A DNA stretch of 64,000 nucleotides from contig CM028884.1 of assembly GCA_016801885.1 (NCBI GenBank), forward strand, positions 21,562,864 through 21,626,863, given 5' to 3'. Origin of the DNA: Toxotes chatareus. Taxonomy: Eukaryota; Chordata; Actinopteri; Toxotidae. The notes beneath the pieces were generated by a model, which saw nothing but the letters and a program-made list of their open reading frames with translations, was not told the DNA's origin and searched no databases. Position numbers and translations under genes: made by a program. This document shows positions 37,001 through 49,482 of this stretch, piece by piece; the stretch's first letter is position 1, and each line of letters starts with the position of its first letter.

Positions 37001-40000
37001 CAAACTAAATAAATGAATTGAAATGATCTGTATTTTGGTCTTTGAGTTACAAAATAATATGAAGAATTAATTAGATTAATTAAAAACAGCTACAAAATAA
37101 TGAATAAATGTCAAAAACAGATGATGGCAAGGACTGAAAAAGAGCTAAGCCAGAGCTTATTATGCCTAACCTCATTATAAAAACAAGCAAACAATCAACA
37201 ACTACTACAGAATCAAAAGGCAAAAATAATCATGATAATCAATGAATAAATAAAGTACTTCATTTCATTGTATGGTGTTTTTTCTGCATTTTACAGTTTA
37301 TATTCTGCAAGTGTATGTTTCTAATGAGACCCACATAAAGTCTCCTAAACCCTTAATTCACAAAGAAAGAAATATTTTTTTGGTTTTTATCCCAAAGGGC
37401 TTTAGATCATCTAAATTTAACCTCATGCCATATATAATTTTTCGCCTTTTTGACAGCACAGAGAGCAGCTGTAAATGTGTCCGAACTGATCAGCTCTTTC
37501 AATACAAGTCAAGCATGGTTGAAAATGTTCTTTGAATTTTGAAGAGCTGTTGGGCTTCTGTGACTTTGCTTTTTTTTATTTTTTACATGCCTCTGTGTGT
37601 GTGTGTGTGTTACTACCTGTCCCTCACTCTGAGCTGTCATGTGACCTCCTGCTTGTGACATAATGCAGCCTCCTGATGTGACACCCAGTGAAACACTGTC
37701 ACTCTGCAGTGTACTGGAGTGTGACTCTTTCAACACTGTCTCTGTGTGCTCTCTACACCACCCGAACCCCGTTGTCTCCCCTCTCTCACCCTGGCTCAGC
37801 TCCTCTCCAGTGATACCCTCCCTGCTCCTGTCTGACACATAGACAGAGATGAGAGACAGAAACCTTCTCTGCTTGTCCTCACTCATTCTTTTTTCCCTCC
37901 CAAACACACTTTGACCTCTTGTGCTTGTTTTATGTTAACCCCTGGTACACAAACACACGAAGACTTCACCATATCTCCACCTAGCCTGATTCTTCCTTCT
38001 GTACCTTCTTCTGAATAAAGTTGGTTGCTCATATTATGATTACTATAGATACGGACACAGCTAATTGCAAATACAGGAGGAGGAGACTGGAGTAAAATTT
38101 CTGAATGCAGAGCTCAGTGTTGCCGTATGCTGCCTGAATAATATCAAATGTTTATGAGGGACATAGGTCATGGTATGTGATTGCAGGGGGGCAGGGAACA
38201 TGTGACTGTGAAATTACTCTGCTACCTCATCCCTATTCACAATGTTTTGACGTTTAGTGGTAATTCAGACTGTTCTCAGTTCAGTGGTACGTTCAGTCTA
38301 TTGTTAGCCCAAGCTAATAATAAAATTAATGAGGGCTGAATTCTTAGTACTGTTCATATTAACCACTGGTTCCAATAAACAGGCTTCCATTTATTGTTAC
38401 CTCTTATACACACACATACTCACACACATAGACACTTGTGCATTTGTTGTGCAGTTCCTACATGAAGTTAAACCGCTATGGCTCAGACCTTTTACTTCCT
38501 TATTATTGTGTGTGTGTGTGTGTATGTGTTTATAGTCTATGTATGTGTTTATATGGTGATATAGTCATTATTGTGGGCATGTGTGCCTTTACATGCCTGT
38601 GTTGCTTGTGGCTCTAGTTTTAATTATGCTTTTTGTGACTGAGACTGAACTGTGTGTGTGTGTGTTCTTGTCACTTTCTCTCAGGGTTAAGTCTGCACCC
38701 TTGTGCTCCTCAATCAGCTCTAATGGATCTTCTGGCTCAGACTCAGCCAGGGGACTGATTGTGATACTAAAGACACACACACACACACACACACACAAGA
38801 CAAGGCGGGGCTGGAGGCTTATGTGCGTCGTGATGAGCTAAAAGGTATGACAACCCTCCGAACATTTTCTCCCTGTCTTTGTCCTTTGTTTCTTCTCTTG
38901 TGTTTCACCATTACTATCCCTCAATGCTTGTCCTACAGTCGACTTAATGTAACACTGCATGAAACAATATTCAGATCTACAATTAAATTATGTCAAATTT
39001 AACAAAATCGCCAATTTTTTGTAATCTTAAAATAAAAACCTTTTCTTAGTTCCTTTCCCATCTAAAATCTTGAGGCTATGAAAATAAAATTACACAACAT
39101 ACAAACAGCATCTTTGCTTCTGCATCGTCGTGTCACCCACCCCCACCGCCATCCTCACCAGGGCCCTTGTGTGTGCATGTGTAGATGTGAATAGTTCACA
39201 TCAGTCCTATCCACCTCCCTCCTTCAGCGTCTTCAATCAGAGAGTGAACAGGTCCCCAGGGGGCTAATGTGTGCTTTTGTGTGAGTGTGTGTGGCCACTA
39301 CATTATTCTCCCCACTGACTTTCTATGGGATGAAGAAAAAAATGACTGTCCATCCAGCGTGCCCCTTCCTTCCTGTCTTTAGAAAAGAGATGGGCTGAGG
39401 GGAACACGTTGTAAAGCAGAACAGCCCTCATGTGAATAAAGACACAAATCAGAATATAGAAATATAAAGACACTGCTGTGGCATTAGTATTTTACAGTTA
39501 TTTTTCAGACTTTCGTCTGTCAAAACTCTTAGCACAAAATGCTGTACTCCTGTGCTATACTTAAAGTCTCACATAGCATGCAAAATGAAAACATCAGTAT
39601 CAAATTAGGGAGCAAGCCAGGCATTAAGTTAATGAAAAATCATAAAATAATAATACCAAATACTTGATGATGATTGTGAATATTTTGACTGCATGAGTTC
39701 ACTTTTTCTGTTTTGTATCAACCACAAAGTTTGTGTTCAAGACATAAAACATTTCATATTTCAGTCACTTATAATAATACATCTAAAGCACATAAAGCTA
39801 CAGAACTGTAACAGACACTAAAGGAGCTGCAACATGTTGACAGAAATCAGAAGGGAAGTGGTTCTGTCTATAGGAATTCTGCAGCAATGCTACTCACCAG
39901 GCTAATGTACATGACTATACACTGACATGACTGTTAGTTATGCACTTGAATTTCACATGCAAGAGCTTTATGTGTTTCTCATTCTCAATCTCTGCACCAC

Positions 40001-40009
40001 TAACTCTCC
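34031..40009. other. Intergenic, no confirmed gene
   Basis: AT-rich DNA with short CA and TG tracts (for example 38508-38523 and 38772-38797). An open minus-strand frame of 132 codons at 37509-37907 is pyrimidine/purine-biased and not convincing. A short exon-like stretch at about 38689-38772 is treated as a finding. Nothing else is supported. Confidence 0.5.
35940..36000. repeat. Possible SINE tail
   Basis: GGCCAATGAAACTGATTCTG followed by ATTCTGAA resembles the 3' tail of a teleost SINE (a GGCCAATAAAGCTGATTCTG-like phrase). The body of the element is not recognisable. Confidence 0.4.
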
Positions 40010-40380
40010 ATACATGCAGCTCCACTGGAACAATTTGATTCTCATTGATCCACTGGAGCTGATAGCTCGCTCACTTCTAAGATCCAGTCTGATCTGATGA
40101 ATTCAGATCTGAGTAACAGTTTGACTCACAGCTCTAATTCCACATCGCTGAAGCTGATTCATGGCTCCAACTCATTAAGAACCAGTGGGTTTGCTGATTG
40201 CATCACAGTCGGTCACCAGACGGTCTACCTGCAGCCGGTCTGAGTGGAACAAAGCTGGTTCCATAATTAGGTTCTCGTGGCTGATTCAATTAGAGCAGCT
40301 GCTACATTCATTTTGCTAAAGATGCTGCTCAGCTGCTTGGAGAGACTAATGGAGGAGATGGAGAGATATATGGGAACACA
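40010..40380. promoter_or_regulatory. Candidate conserved noncoding element
   Basis: A complex, repeat-free block amid low-complexity DNA. It contains several TAATTG/CAATTA-type homeodomain core motifs (for example near 40268 and 40290), a paired CACTGGA...CCACTGGAGCTGAT and GATCCAGTCTGATCTGATGA. There is no open frame with splice sites. Its complexity suggests constraint, but conservation cannot be tested here. Confidence 0.25.
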
Positions 40381-43290
40381 ATAAGACATGACATTATCGG
40401 ATGGTGCTTGTGTTTCTGCACGTCTGTATTCATGTATAAAAAGCTGTATGTTTGTCCCAGTAAGTCAGAAACTCAGAGATTATTTTTCCCACATTTACAC
40501 TCATACAGCACGCACATACTTTCACATATTCTTTTTCTTCTCCCCCTATCCATCCCTCACCCTCCTCCCATGTTTCAATTAGCTGTTGTGCTATCAAATT
40601 ACAGGGGACATTGCTTAAGAAAGACATAAACAGTGGACCGCTGGCAGGATGGTGGTACCTCAGTGCCTGTGTGGCATAAAAAAAAATCTAATTCCAGGCA
40701 CTAAAGGTGATGGTTATAAAGGTTTTAAACAAATATGATGTAAAATATAAAAAAAATATACAAGTACTCAAGTTTATATTCTTCTTCACATCTTGTGTCA
40801 ACATGTCAAAATAAGAAAGCTCTCTGGGCCTGAAGGCACTGTCCCTCTCCAGTCTGAACAACAATGTCAAAGTGAGATGTACATGGTTTCATGAGACTGC
40901 TGTCACTTACAGTATACAACTCCTGTTAAAGGGCTACTCCAGAAATTTTGTATTGCATTTTCATTAAGTTGAGCAACTTGTGAGAGACCTAATTTTATTT
41001 TTTTTTAGTCGACTTGATAACACAAGTTTACTTTGTTAGACTTTGGAAAGCTTCAGAAAGACATACAACTGTCTTCATAGGCTTAAGAATACCTCATGAT
41101 GAATGAACTGATCTTCATACCTGAAACTGTTCTACCATGATTTGGTTTAAAATCTGACTGTACAGGCTCTGTTGTACTGTAGAGTCCTTAAATCAATCTA
41201 AATGTTGAACTTTTGTCAAGACAGAAGTGTGTTGACTTTTTGTGCTGCTTTCTGCTGTTGTTGCTGTAGATTTTATTATATAATATATTTGTTGATTGAT
41301 GTTGTGTTCACAACATCATTGATAATACATAAACATCCATTTATGTATTATCAATTATATTAGTAGAAATGAGATAAAATTGACCAAACAGTAACAGTGC
41401 TTAGGCAATTCAGCGCAAATTTTGATCTGATTCCAAGTGTAAAAAAAAAAAAAAAAAAAAAAAATCTCTATAACAAATGCCATTTCCAGCAAGCAGTGCG
41501 ATGCCTGGACAGTCACCTTGCCTTGCGTCTTCTCTCTAAAGTTATCCCTGACTCCGGCACATCAGATGTTTATCTGAATGCACCGTCCGCTCTCTGTAAT
41601 CTCATCTCCTCATATCCACGTTGAGGGAAAGTGCTCTAGTGGGACTTTCATTCCCAGAATTCCCTTTTATCTGTTAAGGTTAGCCTAGGAAAATAAGTCC
41701 AGGAAGAAATTAGAGCAGACAGCTGTAGCAGATAAAAATGAAGTGAAAGAAAAATGGTTTAGCTTCACATTTTAAAAATATGTTGTCTGTTCATGGGCCA
41801 GAGCCTTAAGTCTTCTAGTTCTCCTTTTGGGATCTAATTAGATACATAAACATTCTCCCTTTGGACTAAGATTGAAATTAAGAGTGCAGGTAGGGAGCAT
41901 GATTCTCAGTCTGTGTGACCAGTTGATCACGTCTTCAAGGTTTCTTTCTGAGGGAACATGATTAGGATCACTTACAGGTAACATTAATATTAACTGCCCT
42001 AGAGGAAGAGAAGAGACTTTTCTATCAAAACGAATGTCAGGGAATTTGTAAATTATAGATAATTATAAAATTCAAGACAATCGAAAAAAAATCTGGCTAA
42101 ACTATCAATGACTCATGGAAAGACATCTAAATATATCTAGTGGTTATGAATGAATGAAAGAATCTGTTTTGGTTTGCATCCAAATGCTCTTTAGAGGAGA
42201 GTCCTATGCAAAAACCAACCATCCCCCAGCAATCTCCCCGTCATCCGTAAAGCCCTAAATAAATGGATTGACTTTTGGACAGGCAACAGTTTTCCTTCAT
42301 AATAGTTAATTATCATGAGTGCTCTCTGAGGTACTTTCTATGAATGGAGATGGGACACTCTCTCTCTCTTTCTCCACCCTCTGTTCTTTTTATGGGATTG
42401 GTCTTAGTTCTCAAGGACGACAAAAAGGACGCCGACGATGGAGGGAGGAGGTGCAGTGACTGGGTGGGGCACCTGCGTCATTCTTGCGCATCACGGGTCG
42501 GTGGATTTTATGGCAATAGGCGCCAGGAAGCTACACCCCCTCTAACCCCCACTGGAGTCCATCTTCCCTGCCTGACCACCAGTAACCCCGCCCATCCCAT
42601 GTGGCTCCTCCCCAAGTCCTAGACGAGAGAGAGTACAGCACTTAAGGTAATGTAAATAACGAGGGAGGGAGAGCTATTTTAAGATGCTGTCTTTCACTGT
42701 GGCCATGGTGGGGGACAAAGATGCAAGCCAAGCGATTGTAATTTCAGTCACGTTTTCAGACATGTTCTCTTTCTCTGTCTTCCATTTGGGCTAGCTGAAG
42801 GGCCTGACAGACAAGAAAGAGCTTGTACAGGCTAGAAATTCAATGTGAGTCATATCTCTGCAACACAAAATGGCTTTGTTGCTCTCGTCTTTGCTAGTTC
42901 TTTTTGTAAATTACTAGTCTTTCTGACCCCTTCAGGCCTCTAAAATTATAACCATCAAACAATCCCACGGTGTTGAGTCACTTTTTGGTTGAACGCATGC
43001 AACATAACAAGAGGTCCAAGATCAACACAGCTGTGTTTTAAGAAATCACAGGCCATTAATGTCACAAACTGCTGCTGTAAAAGCCACACAAAAGAATCTT
43101 GTCACTGGAGGATCACAGTGTCCTCCATCTTTCAGCTTCATGACCAATTAAAAAAAAAAGAGAGAAAAATTAAGTAAATATTGCATTATTCTCAGTGGAC
43201 TTTTTTTAAACGAGTCAGCCAACAACAAACGTGAAATACAAATTGTATCTTCTTATAAAAGTAGAGTTTATATATTTTCCTGAAATAATT
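40381..43290. other. Intergenic, with a 16-bp hairpin, a polyA tract and a GC-rich patch
   Basis: Contains a perfect inverted repeat (41318-41333 and 41340-41355), a 24-base A run (41441-41464), and a GC-rich open patch at 42410-42622. No recognisable gene. The right part may already be 3' UTR of slc5a7. Confidence 0.45.
41318..41355. repeat. Perfect 16-bp inverted repeat with 6-base loop
   Basis: ATTGATAATACATAAA at 41318-41333 is exactly reverse-complemented at 41340-41355, with loop CATCCA. It is AT-rich and intergenic. Function unknown. Confidence 0.75.
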
Positions 43291-44783
43291 TTCTCTTTTA
43301 TTGTTTCATCTTTTATGACATCAAAAATAAATAAACATTTAGACAGCATCCTTTCCATCTTATTTGAATAACTGTAACCAGCATTATCTGTATATCTTTT
43401 TCTTCCTCATATGTATACAAACATACACATCACAGAGAAAATAATCTGTACACTGCTTTTAACAACAAATTGAGAACTGCTCTGTAAATCAGAACCTGCC
43501 ACGTTGTTCTGCAAGTTACTGTTTGAGTTTGCAAATCACAAACATAAAACATACACAAACATCAGTGGAACTACACTACTCTATATAATTAGATACATTC
43601 ATATTCAAGTCTTTGTTCACTGCAGTCTGACCAGAGTCCAGTCAGAACTGTGAAATAAAAGTATCTCTTTTAATGAGCTTCATTAAGGCAGCTGAATACA
43701 AGGTTATTTTAAAACACTAATTTACACTGATTCTTATGATTAAAACTGTTTCTACACCTGACGTTAAAGAGAATATTAGCTAATGTTTCAGGTCAACTAC
43801 CACCACTACTGCTTGTATATTTTCTACTCAGCATGATAAATGGATTGTTCCTCGATTCACAGTCATAATGTGTTTATCAGTCAGAATTTATCAGTCATAA
43901 TAAATATACACGAGAGACGTTATTGCCTGTCAAAACTGCATCAAACAAAGGGTGTTTTTGGGTCTTGCTTGATGTGTCTGAAGTATTTCACTTTAGGACA
44001 TCAAAGTCTATTTCATGTGTTAAGTCATTTGTAAATCAAAATCCAATTACCTCAGTGCTGCAAATGTAAATGAGGTAACCCATTACATCAATTAATTTGC
44101 TTTATATAACACATTAAAGCTATAAAATATCCTGTTTTCCATAATTTCTTTTTGTTAATCTATTTTACTTCCACTCTCTCAGGGTCAGATGTTCAGATCA
44201 ATTGCTGTACAGTTTGTTAAAAGTGTGTGTATGTGTTATTGCTTTTAACTAAATGGTACAGACAGTAAACCCACCTTCCAAACTATGGTTGTGCAGTCAG
44301 TTGCTTCTCAAAGCACCTGTCCTCTGTTTCATATTTCACCACTTCTCCTCTGCAGGAACTGTATGCAGCATCTCTTTTATCACCACACATCTGCAGTTTG
44401 TTCCTGGTCTGCTTTTTCATTAGTGATAGAAAATAAAATCAATCAAAATCAATCAGGGTCTCTTTTCTTTTTTTTAAGCCCAAACCAGTTCAAGAAAGGA
44501 CACCGAGCTATTTTTAAGTACTACATGAGTGTATGTATGTGTGTTTGATGTACGTCACAGAAAGACAGTTTCATGTCTGGACAAACAGCAAGCTGCTACA
44601 CTACGTATCTATATCCTGACATGTGGCTCTTGTCCTTTGTAGTCCCCAAGGGAGAATATTTGCTTGTTGTCTGTTTGTTGCTACTTGTTCTTTTTAGAGT
44701 GTCTGACAGAGTAACCAGTTCTCTGGCAGTTCAGTCACGTGTTCAGTATTTCTTTTTTTTTTTTAAATCACATCCTGAGTTTG
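43291..44783 (-). terminator. slc5a7: Probable slc5a7 3' UTR
   Basis: Downstream of the slc5a7 stop the DNA is AT-rich without coding signs. An AATAAA on the minus strand near 43296-43301 is one candidate signal; others exist. The end point is a guess. Confidence 0.3.
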
Positions 44784-47701
44784 TCATTCTTCATCGTGGT
44801 GGGAGGAGTCAGGGCTGGACTCCTCCTCCTCCTCCACTGTTTCTGTCGGCAGTGTGTCGCGACGCGTGAAGGCAGCTGCCAAGGTCACACTCAGGCGCGG
44901 TTTGACGGATGCCATCTCCGACAGCCCGATGTTGTTGCCACGAGTTACAAGCGTCGTCTTATCCATAATCTCTCCACTGTGCTTGGACACCACTGCGTCG
45001 AGAAAGTCGTATTTGTGTGAAATCTTGCCGCTCTCAAACAGGTACTTGGCCAGGTAGGAGAAAACAACATTACCGAGAAAAGAGGCGAGCATAGAAACGG
45101 TCTTGAAGGGGAACTTTTGAATCACAACGTCCTCCAGTTCTCCAGTCATGTGGTGCAACCGCTTCTCAATGGTCCAGCCGGGGTAATAAATGAAAGGAGG
45201 CAGCCGCAGGTAGGGTTCACCTCCACCTATACGCAGCACCATGCCAAACAGGTAGGCAGCCACAGAGCCGTACGTGTTGGTGCCTTTGACAAAGAGCACA
45301 CTGAGCAGCTGGGGGAAGATGATGACGTAAACTAGGTCTGAGCTCAGGTACCAGAGGCCATAAACTGTCCCAGTGACCAGGGCCATCACTGTGGCAAGGC
45401 CACCGAATACAAAGATAGTAATACGCATCACCCACACGATCTCACGATCAGACGCCTGAGGAGTAAAAAATGCACTGTGATATATGCTGAACAGCTAAAA
45501 ACAAAAAAAATGAAAAACCCACAAACCTGTTAGATGACTTTGGTGCCTAAACAGAAACACGTGTACTCACAGACTGTCTGAAGGCGAGCTGGTAGATGTT
45601 CCTCGCAAACATGGAGCTTGCTGACAGGATGGAAGAGTCTGCAGAGGACATGACAGCTGCAGACACTGCACCCAAACCAAAAAAAGAGACGTATGGAGGG
45701 CAAAGGTGTTGGAGCACGATGGGTAGAATCATGTCTGCTTCATCCTTTTCTCTAGGAGGCGTGCCACCATAAGTTGTCTGGTTCCAGTCTGAGCAAGGGA
45801 AAGATTTAATGGACATTTAAAAAGACACATCCAGTACGCACAGTAAACACGTGTAACATAAGTAAATAAATTAATAAGCACGTGACCTTCAGAGAAACCT
45901 TACTTTTCCAAATCTTTCAATAAATAAGGTCATTTACAATTAAACATTCAGTGAAATGTAATTAAATATAATGAAAATTTAAGCCATAGATTGGAATTTA
46001 AATCCATGCATTTCAATTTTAAAACTGTACAGTCATTAGAAAATGAAATAGGTTAGCACTGGAACATTAATTTTGTCCATTTAGTTTCTTTGTTTTCTCA
46101 AATTTTGGCTCATTAAACCTGTTTTACAAAAGATTTCACTGATAATGGGAACAAAACAAATGTTGAACCTCAGGCCCAACAGTAAAATATCTCTGTTTGC
46201 AACAATGCCTTGCAAACAGAGATATTTATGTTGTTTTCACTTCAGTAAGTTTCATTTTGAAATGCTTATCTATATTTGTGTATTCACTTGTTCACAGAGG
46301 AATTTGACACCTAAAAATCTGGAGCTCAAACCTCTAATTTGGTCCCTTGCCTCCCTCTAATGTAATATTTACACAACCAGCATGGTTATTAAATGGATTG
46401 CTGCTTCATTATGGATGAGGTGAACCAGCTGCTATTTACCAGGGTATCTCAGATCTAAGGGCAACATGGATCCATCCAGAGATTCAGAGCCCCCCCAATT
46501 CAAATACACACACAAACCCACAAACCTCCCCTCACACACACAGACTGTGCATATGCAAGCTCATGTGTGAGCTCTCAAACCTGTGGAGGCCCCGATGGCT
46601 CCGATGAGAACGGAGGGCACAGCCATGACGAGGCACCCGAAAGCAGCCAGGAAGGAGAGGACCTGGGCGTAGGTGGCCGAGGAGGCAGACAGAACTCTCT
46701 GGAAATACACCTGCCAGGGTATTCCTCCAAGCATCTGTAGCACATTTACAGACCAGTGTATAGCATTTACAGAACTGGAGCCCAACATACACATCAGATC
46801 TGTTTAATTTTTATAGCCCAAAATCACAAATTTGCCTCAAAGGATTTTACAATCTGTACTGTATTCAACACCCTCTATCCTCAGGCCCTCGATTCTGATA
46901 AGACAGAAAACCCATTTGATGGGGGGGTGCGGTCAGAACTGTCGGCGTGAATCATGAAGATGTCAGTGACTATGCTATTTTATGGCTGAAATGAACACTA
47001 ACTACTATGACTGATTAATCTGTATCTATTAAATTAATTAATTTGAATACTTGTCCACTAAATGTCAAAAAATAAACATAAATGAACATCATAGATTACC
47101 AGAGCAAGACGTCTCACTTTAGAAAGGCTGTAACCAGCAACATTCAATGTTTAACTTTATGAATGACCTGACTGATGATGAATTTTATACATTTTCTGAG
47201 AAGACTAATCTACACCAGTCTCAGCATGATGGCATTTAGTCCACCAACATAATCAGTTTTAGACCTCTTTCCAGTTAGTACTGGTATCAGTGGACTAAAT
47301 TCTGATAAAGTGATAAATGGTGGTTGCAGTACCAGGAGGCAGAAGTTGTCGATCCAGACCCAGGTGTCGCTCTTGTGGATGCTGCCTCTCCAGGGTGACT
47401 GGTACACCTGCTTCACTGCTGTAACAGTGATGTCGGACACTGCAGGGTTGCTCAAAGCAAAGGGGACACTGATCCACTGTGGATGGTACAGAAACAAGCA
47501 CAGTGAATGGTTACAAACACGACTTAAAGGATGGATGTAAGCGCAAATTCTGGCACTCATGCTATTAATATGAAATAAGATCAATCTTTATTGATCCCAG
47601 GAGCACAATCTAGGATTAAAGCACCACAATAAGAGTAATATGTAATATATAATATATACAGTATATATATATATACATAGAGAGAGAGAGGGAGGGAGGG
47701 A

Positions 47702-47749
<48 letters not shown>

Positions 47750-49440
47750 CATTTATAGTTCATAGATATGCATAATGAATATAATTGATATATATATATA
47801 TATATATAATCAAGTGTAATGTGAAAAATAATACAATTATATAATTTAAAATGAACAATTTCACCTTATTTCTTTGCAGTCACATTTCAGCATTTCATGT
47901 TCTGGCCATTTCTGCCCAACATTTCTGTTCGTAATTCTTTGGCATATTTTATCAAAGTGCATCTGGTGTGACAAAGAACAAAAAAAAATGCACCCCAAAC
48001 TTCAGCCCAACATAAACGTACCAGGCCAACAAAGATGCAGAAGAGCTGCACGACGTCAGTATAGGCCACAGAGTACAGTCCTCCAACCAGGGTGTAAAAG
48101 ATTGCAATGAGTGCTGAGATAACCACTGACATCTTAATGTTGATGTCTACGATGACGCTCAGAGTAGCACCTGACGTTATGAACAAACAAATGGACTTTA
48201 TGGACAATGCAAAACCAGGTACAAACAAACACCCAAGCACACTTTGATTTCATTATCATCAACAACTTCTAATTTTGGTGTAGGCAGAAAATATGAACTT
48301 ACCAAGGGCGGATAAGATGGCAGCCGACCAGAAGATCTCACCCATGAGTGCAGGTATGAAGAGAAGGCCACCCATGCGTTTCCCATACAGCTGCTGGAAA
48401 GGGTCCAACATGGTGACGTAACCTCGTGAGCGCATGGGCTTGGCGAAAAAAAGACCCCCTGAGACAAAGAGTGCACAGAACACTGACTGGGATGTCATAG
48501 CGAGATGGACGAGAGTCACCAACCATTCAAAGCCCCCAACTGAGAGGTGGGACCCTAAATCAGAGACTCAGTGGCCCTTTGTAGTCCTGAAGTTTACATT
48601 TATATATATTTGTAGTTTCACTTTCAACAATTTCTTTTTAAAAAGCGTATGAAATTTACAAAACCACAAAAAGAAGCATACTTCAATCGGTAACAAGACT
48701 AACAAGGATTTAGTTTATCTCCTCAAAAGGATGAACACAGGAACACAACATCATTTCAAAAAGACAGGCCTATGAGTAAATGGCCCCCAAAATCCCTGGC
48801 TATGCACCTACCTCCAGAAAATATACATCTGGATTTTTAAATTGTTTTAAAAATAAGAAAAACACATAGCAGCACTCACCCACAACCAGACTGAGGGCAT
48901 ATCCAAAGGGAGCCTGTGCCCAAGCCAAACCAGAATCCGGCAGATAGACGTTCTCAGCTGTGCCATTGATGTATCCTCCTCCAACCCACGTCGCTGAAAG
49001 TCACAAAATATAATTTGATTTCCTCCTCCGTGAGGAAAATCTGTGAGATATTTCACAAATCAAGACAGTTTCGAAGCAGAGGCATCGTGTTAAAGCTGAG
49101 CGGAGTTATGGTCTCACAAACTGTTTAAAAAAAAAAAAAAAAAAGCTCTTGCTTGGAAAAAAAAAGGATTATTTTACTCCAATAGCAGATTTTTCACATT
49201 CAAATGAGAAAATATTAGCCTTGTTTAAGACGCTCAATGATAAGTACAAACTTCACCTGTCATGGTAAATCCACCGACAAATAACCCAATGTCTCTCCCG
49301 CCGACCATGATGGTTTCGCTGCGGTCGGTGCCCTCCGCCTCCCCAGAGTGCTTGTTCTTCCATGCCGCCCAGATGCCCACGAACAGGATCAGCAGATAGA
49401 AGACCGCGATAGCCACAAGCCCCTCTACATGGATGGCCAT
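44784..49440 (-). CDS. slc5a7: SLC5A7/CHT1, sodium-dependent high-affinity choline transporter
   Basis: CHT1 takes choline back into cholinergic terminals together with sodium and chloride, the rate-limiting step for acetylcholine synthesis. Eight coding exons, 5' to 3': 49257-49440, 48880-48993, 48303-48458, 48022-48170, 47333-47476, 46581-46734, 45571-45788, 44784-45455. Phases match throughout, giving 596 residues (human 580). The start MAIHVEGLVAIAVFYLLIL gives the first membrane segment and has A at -3 and G at +4. Family signatures include GGRDIGLFVGGFTMTATWVG across exons 1-2, LDPFQQLYGKRMGGLLFIPA, TLVGGLYSVAYTDVVQLFCI, LGGIPWQVYFQRVLS and SAAVMSSADSSILSASSMFA, with about 13 hydrophobic segments expected. 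The tail retains DKTTLV, matching the DKTILV dileucine-like endocytosis motif known in mammals. The last residues form an acidic run (VEEEEESSPDSS) not present in the human tail as I recall it. Introns hold a teleost repeat and an AG microsatellite. Confidence 0.95.
46185..46227. repeat. Perfect 18-bp inverted repeat with 7-base loop
   Basis: AAATATCTCTGTTTGCAA at 46185-46202 is exactly reverse-complemented at 46210-46227. It lies in the slc5a7 intron between exons 6 and 7. It would fold as a strong RNA hairpin in the pre-mRNA. No known family recognised. Confidence 0.8.
46797..46945. repeat. Dispersed teleost repeat
   Basis: TTTTTATAGCCCAAAATCAC, then AAATTTGCCTCAAAGGATTT, TACAATCTGTACTGTATTCA and ACACCCTCTATCCTCAGGCC. 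I recognise this as a very common percomorph repeat. It is in the slc5a7 intron between exons 5 and 6, and is truncated. Confidence 0.75.
47575..47810. repeat. SINE-tail-like sequence followed by AT and AG microsatellites
   Basis: The phrase TCTTTATTGATCCCAGGAGC resembles the end of a fish retroposon. It is followed by TA-rich repeats (47646-47678), an (AG)n tract with GGG interruptions (47679-47747) and a TA tract (47791-47810). All lie in the slc5a7 intron between exons 4 and 5. Confidence 0.7.
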
Positions 49441-49482
49441 TGTCGCACCGGTCTTCCGCTAGGAACGGGAAGGCATGGAGAC
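49441..49482 (-). other. slc5a7: slc5a7 5' UTR part of first coding exon
   Basis: A good acceptor (a T-run, then CCGAGCAG on the minus strand) ends at 49483, 42 bases before the start codon. This suggests that the 5' UTR is spliced and an upstream noncoding exon exists. Confidence 0.5.

Noticed and set aside
37509..37907. 132-codon open frame on the minus strand
   Set aside because: It reads through a microsatellite and purine-biased DNA, has no domain or splice signals, and codon content looks random.
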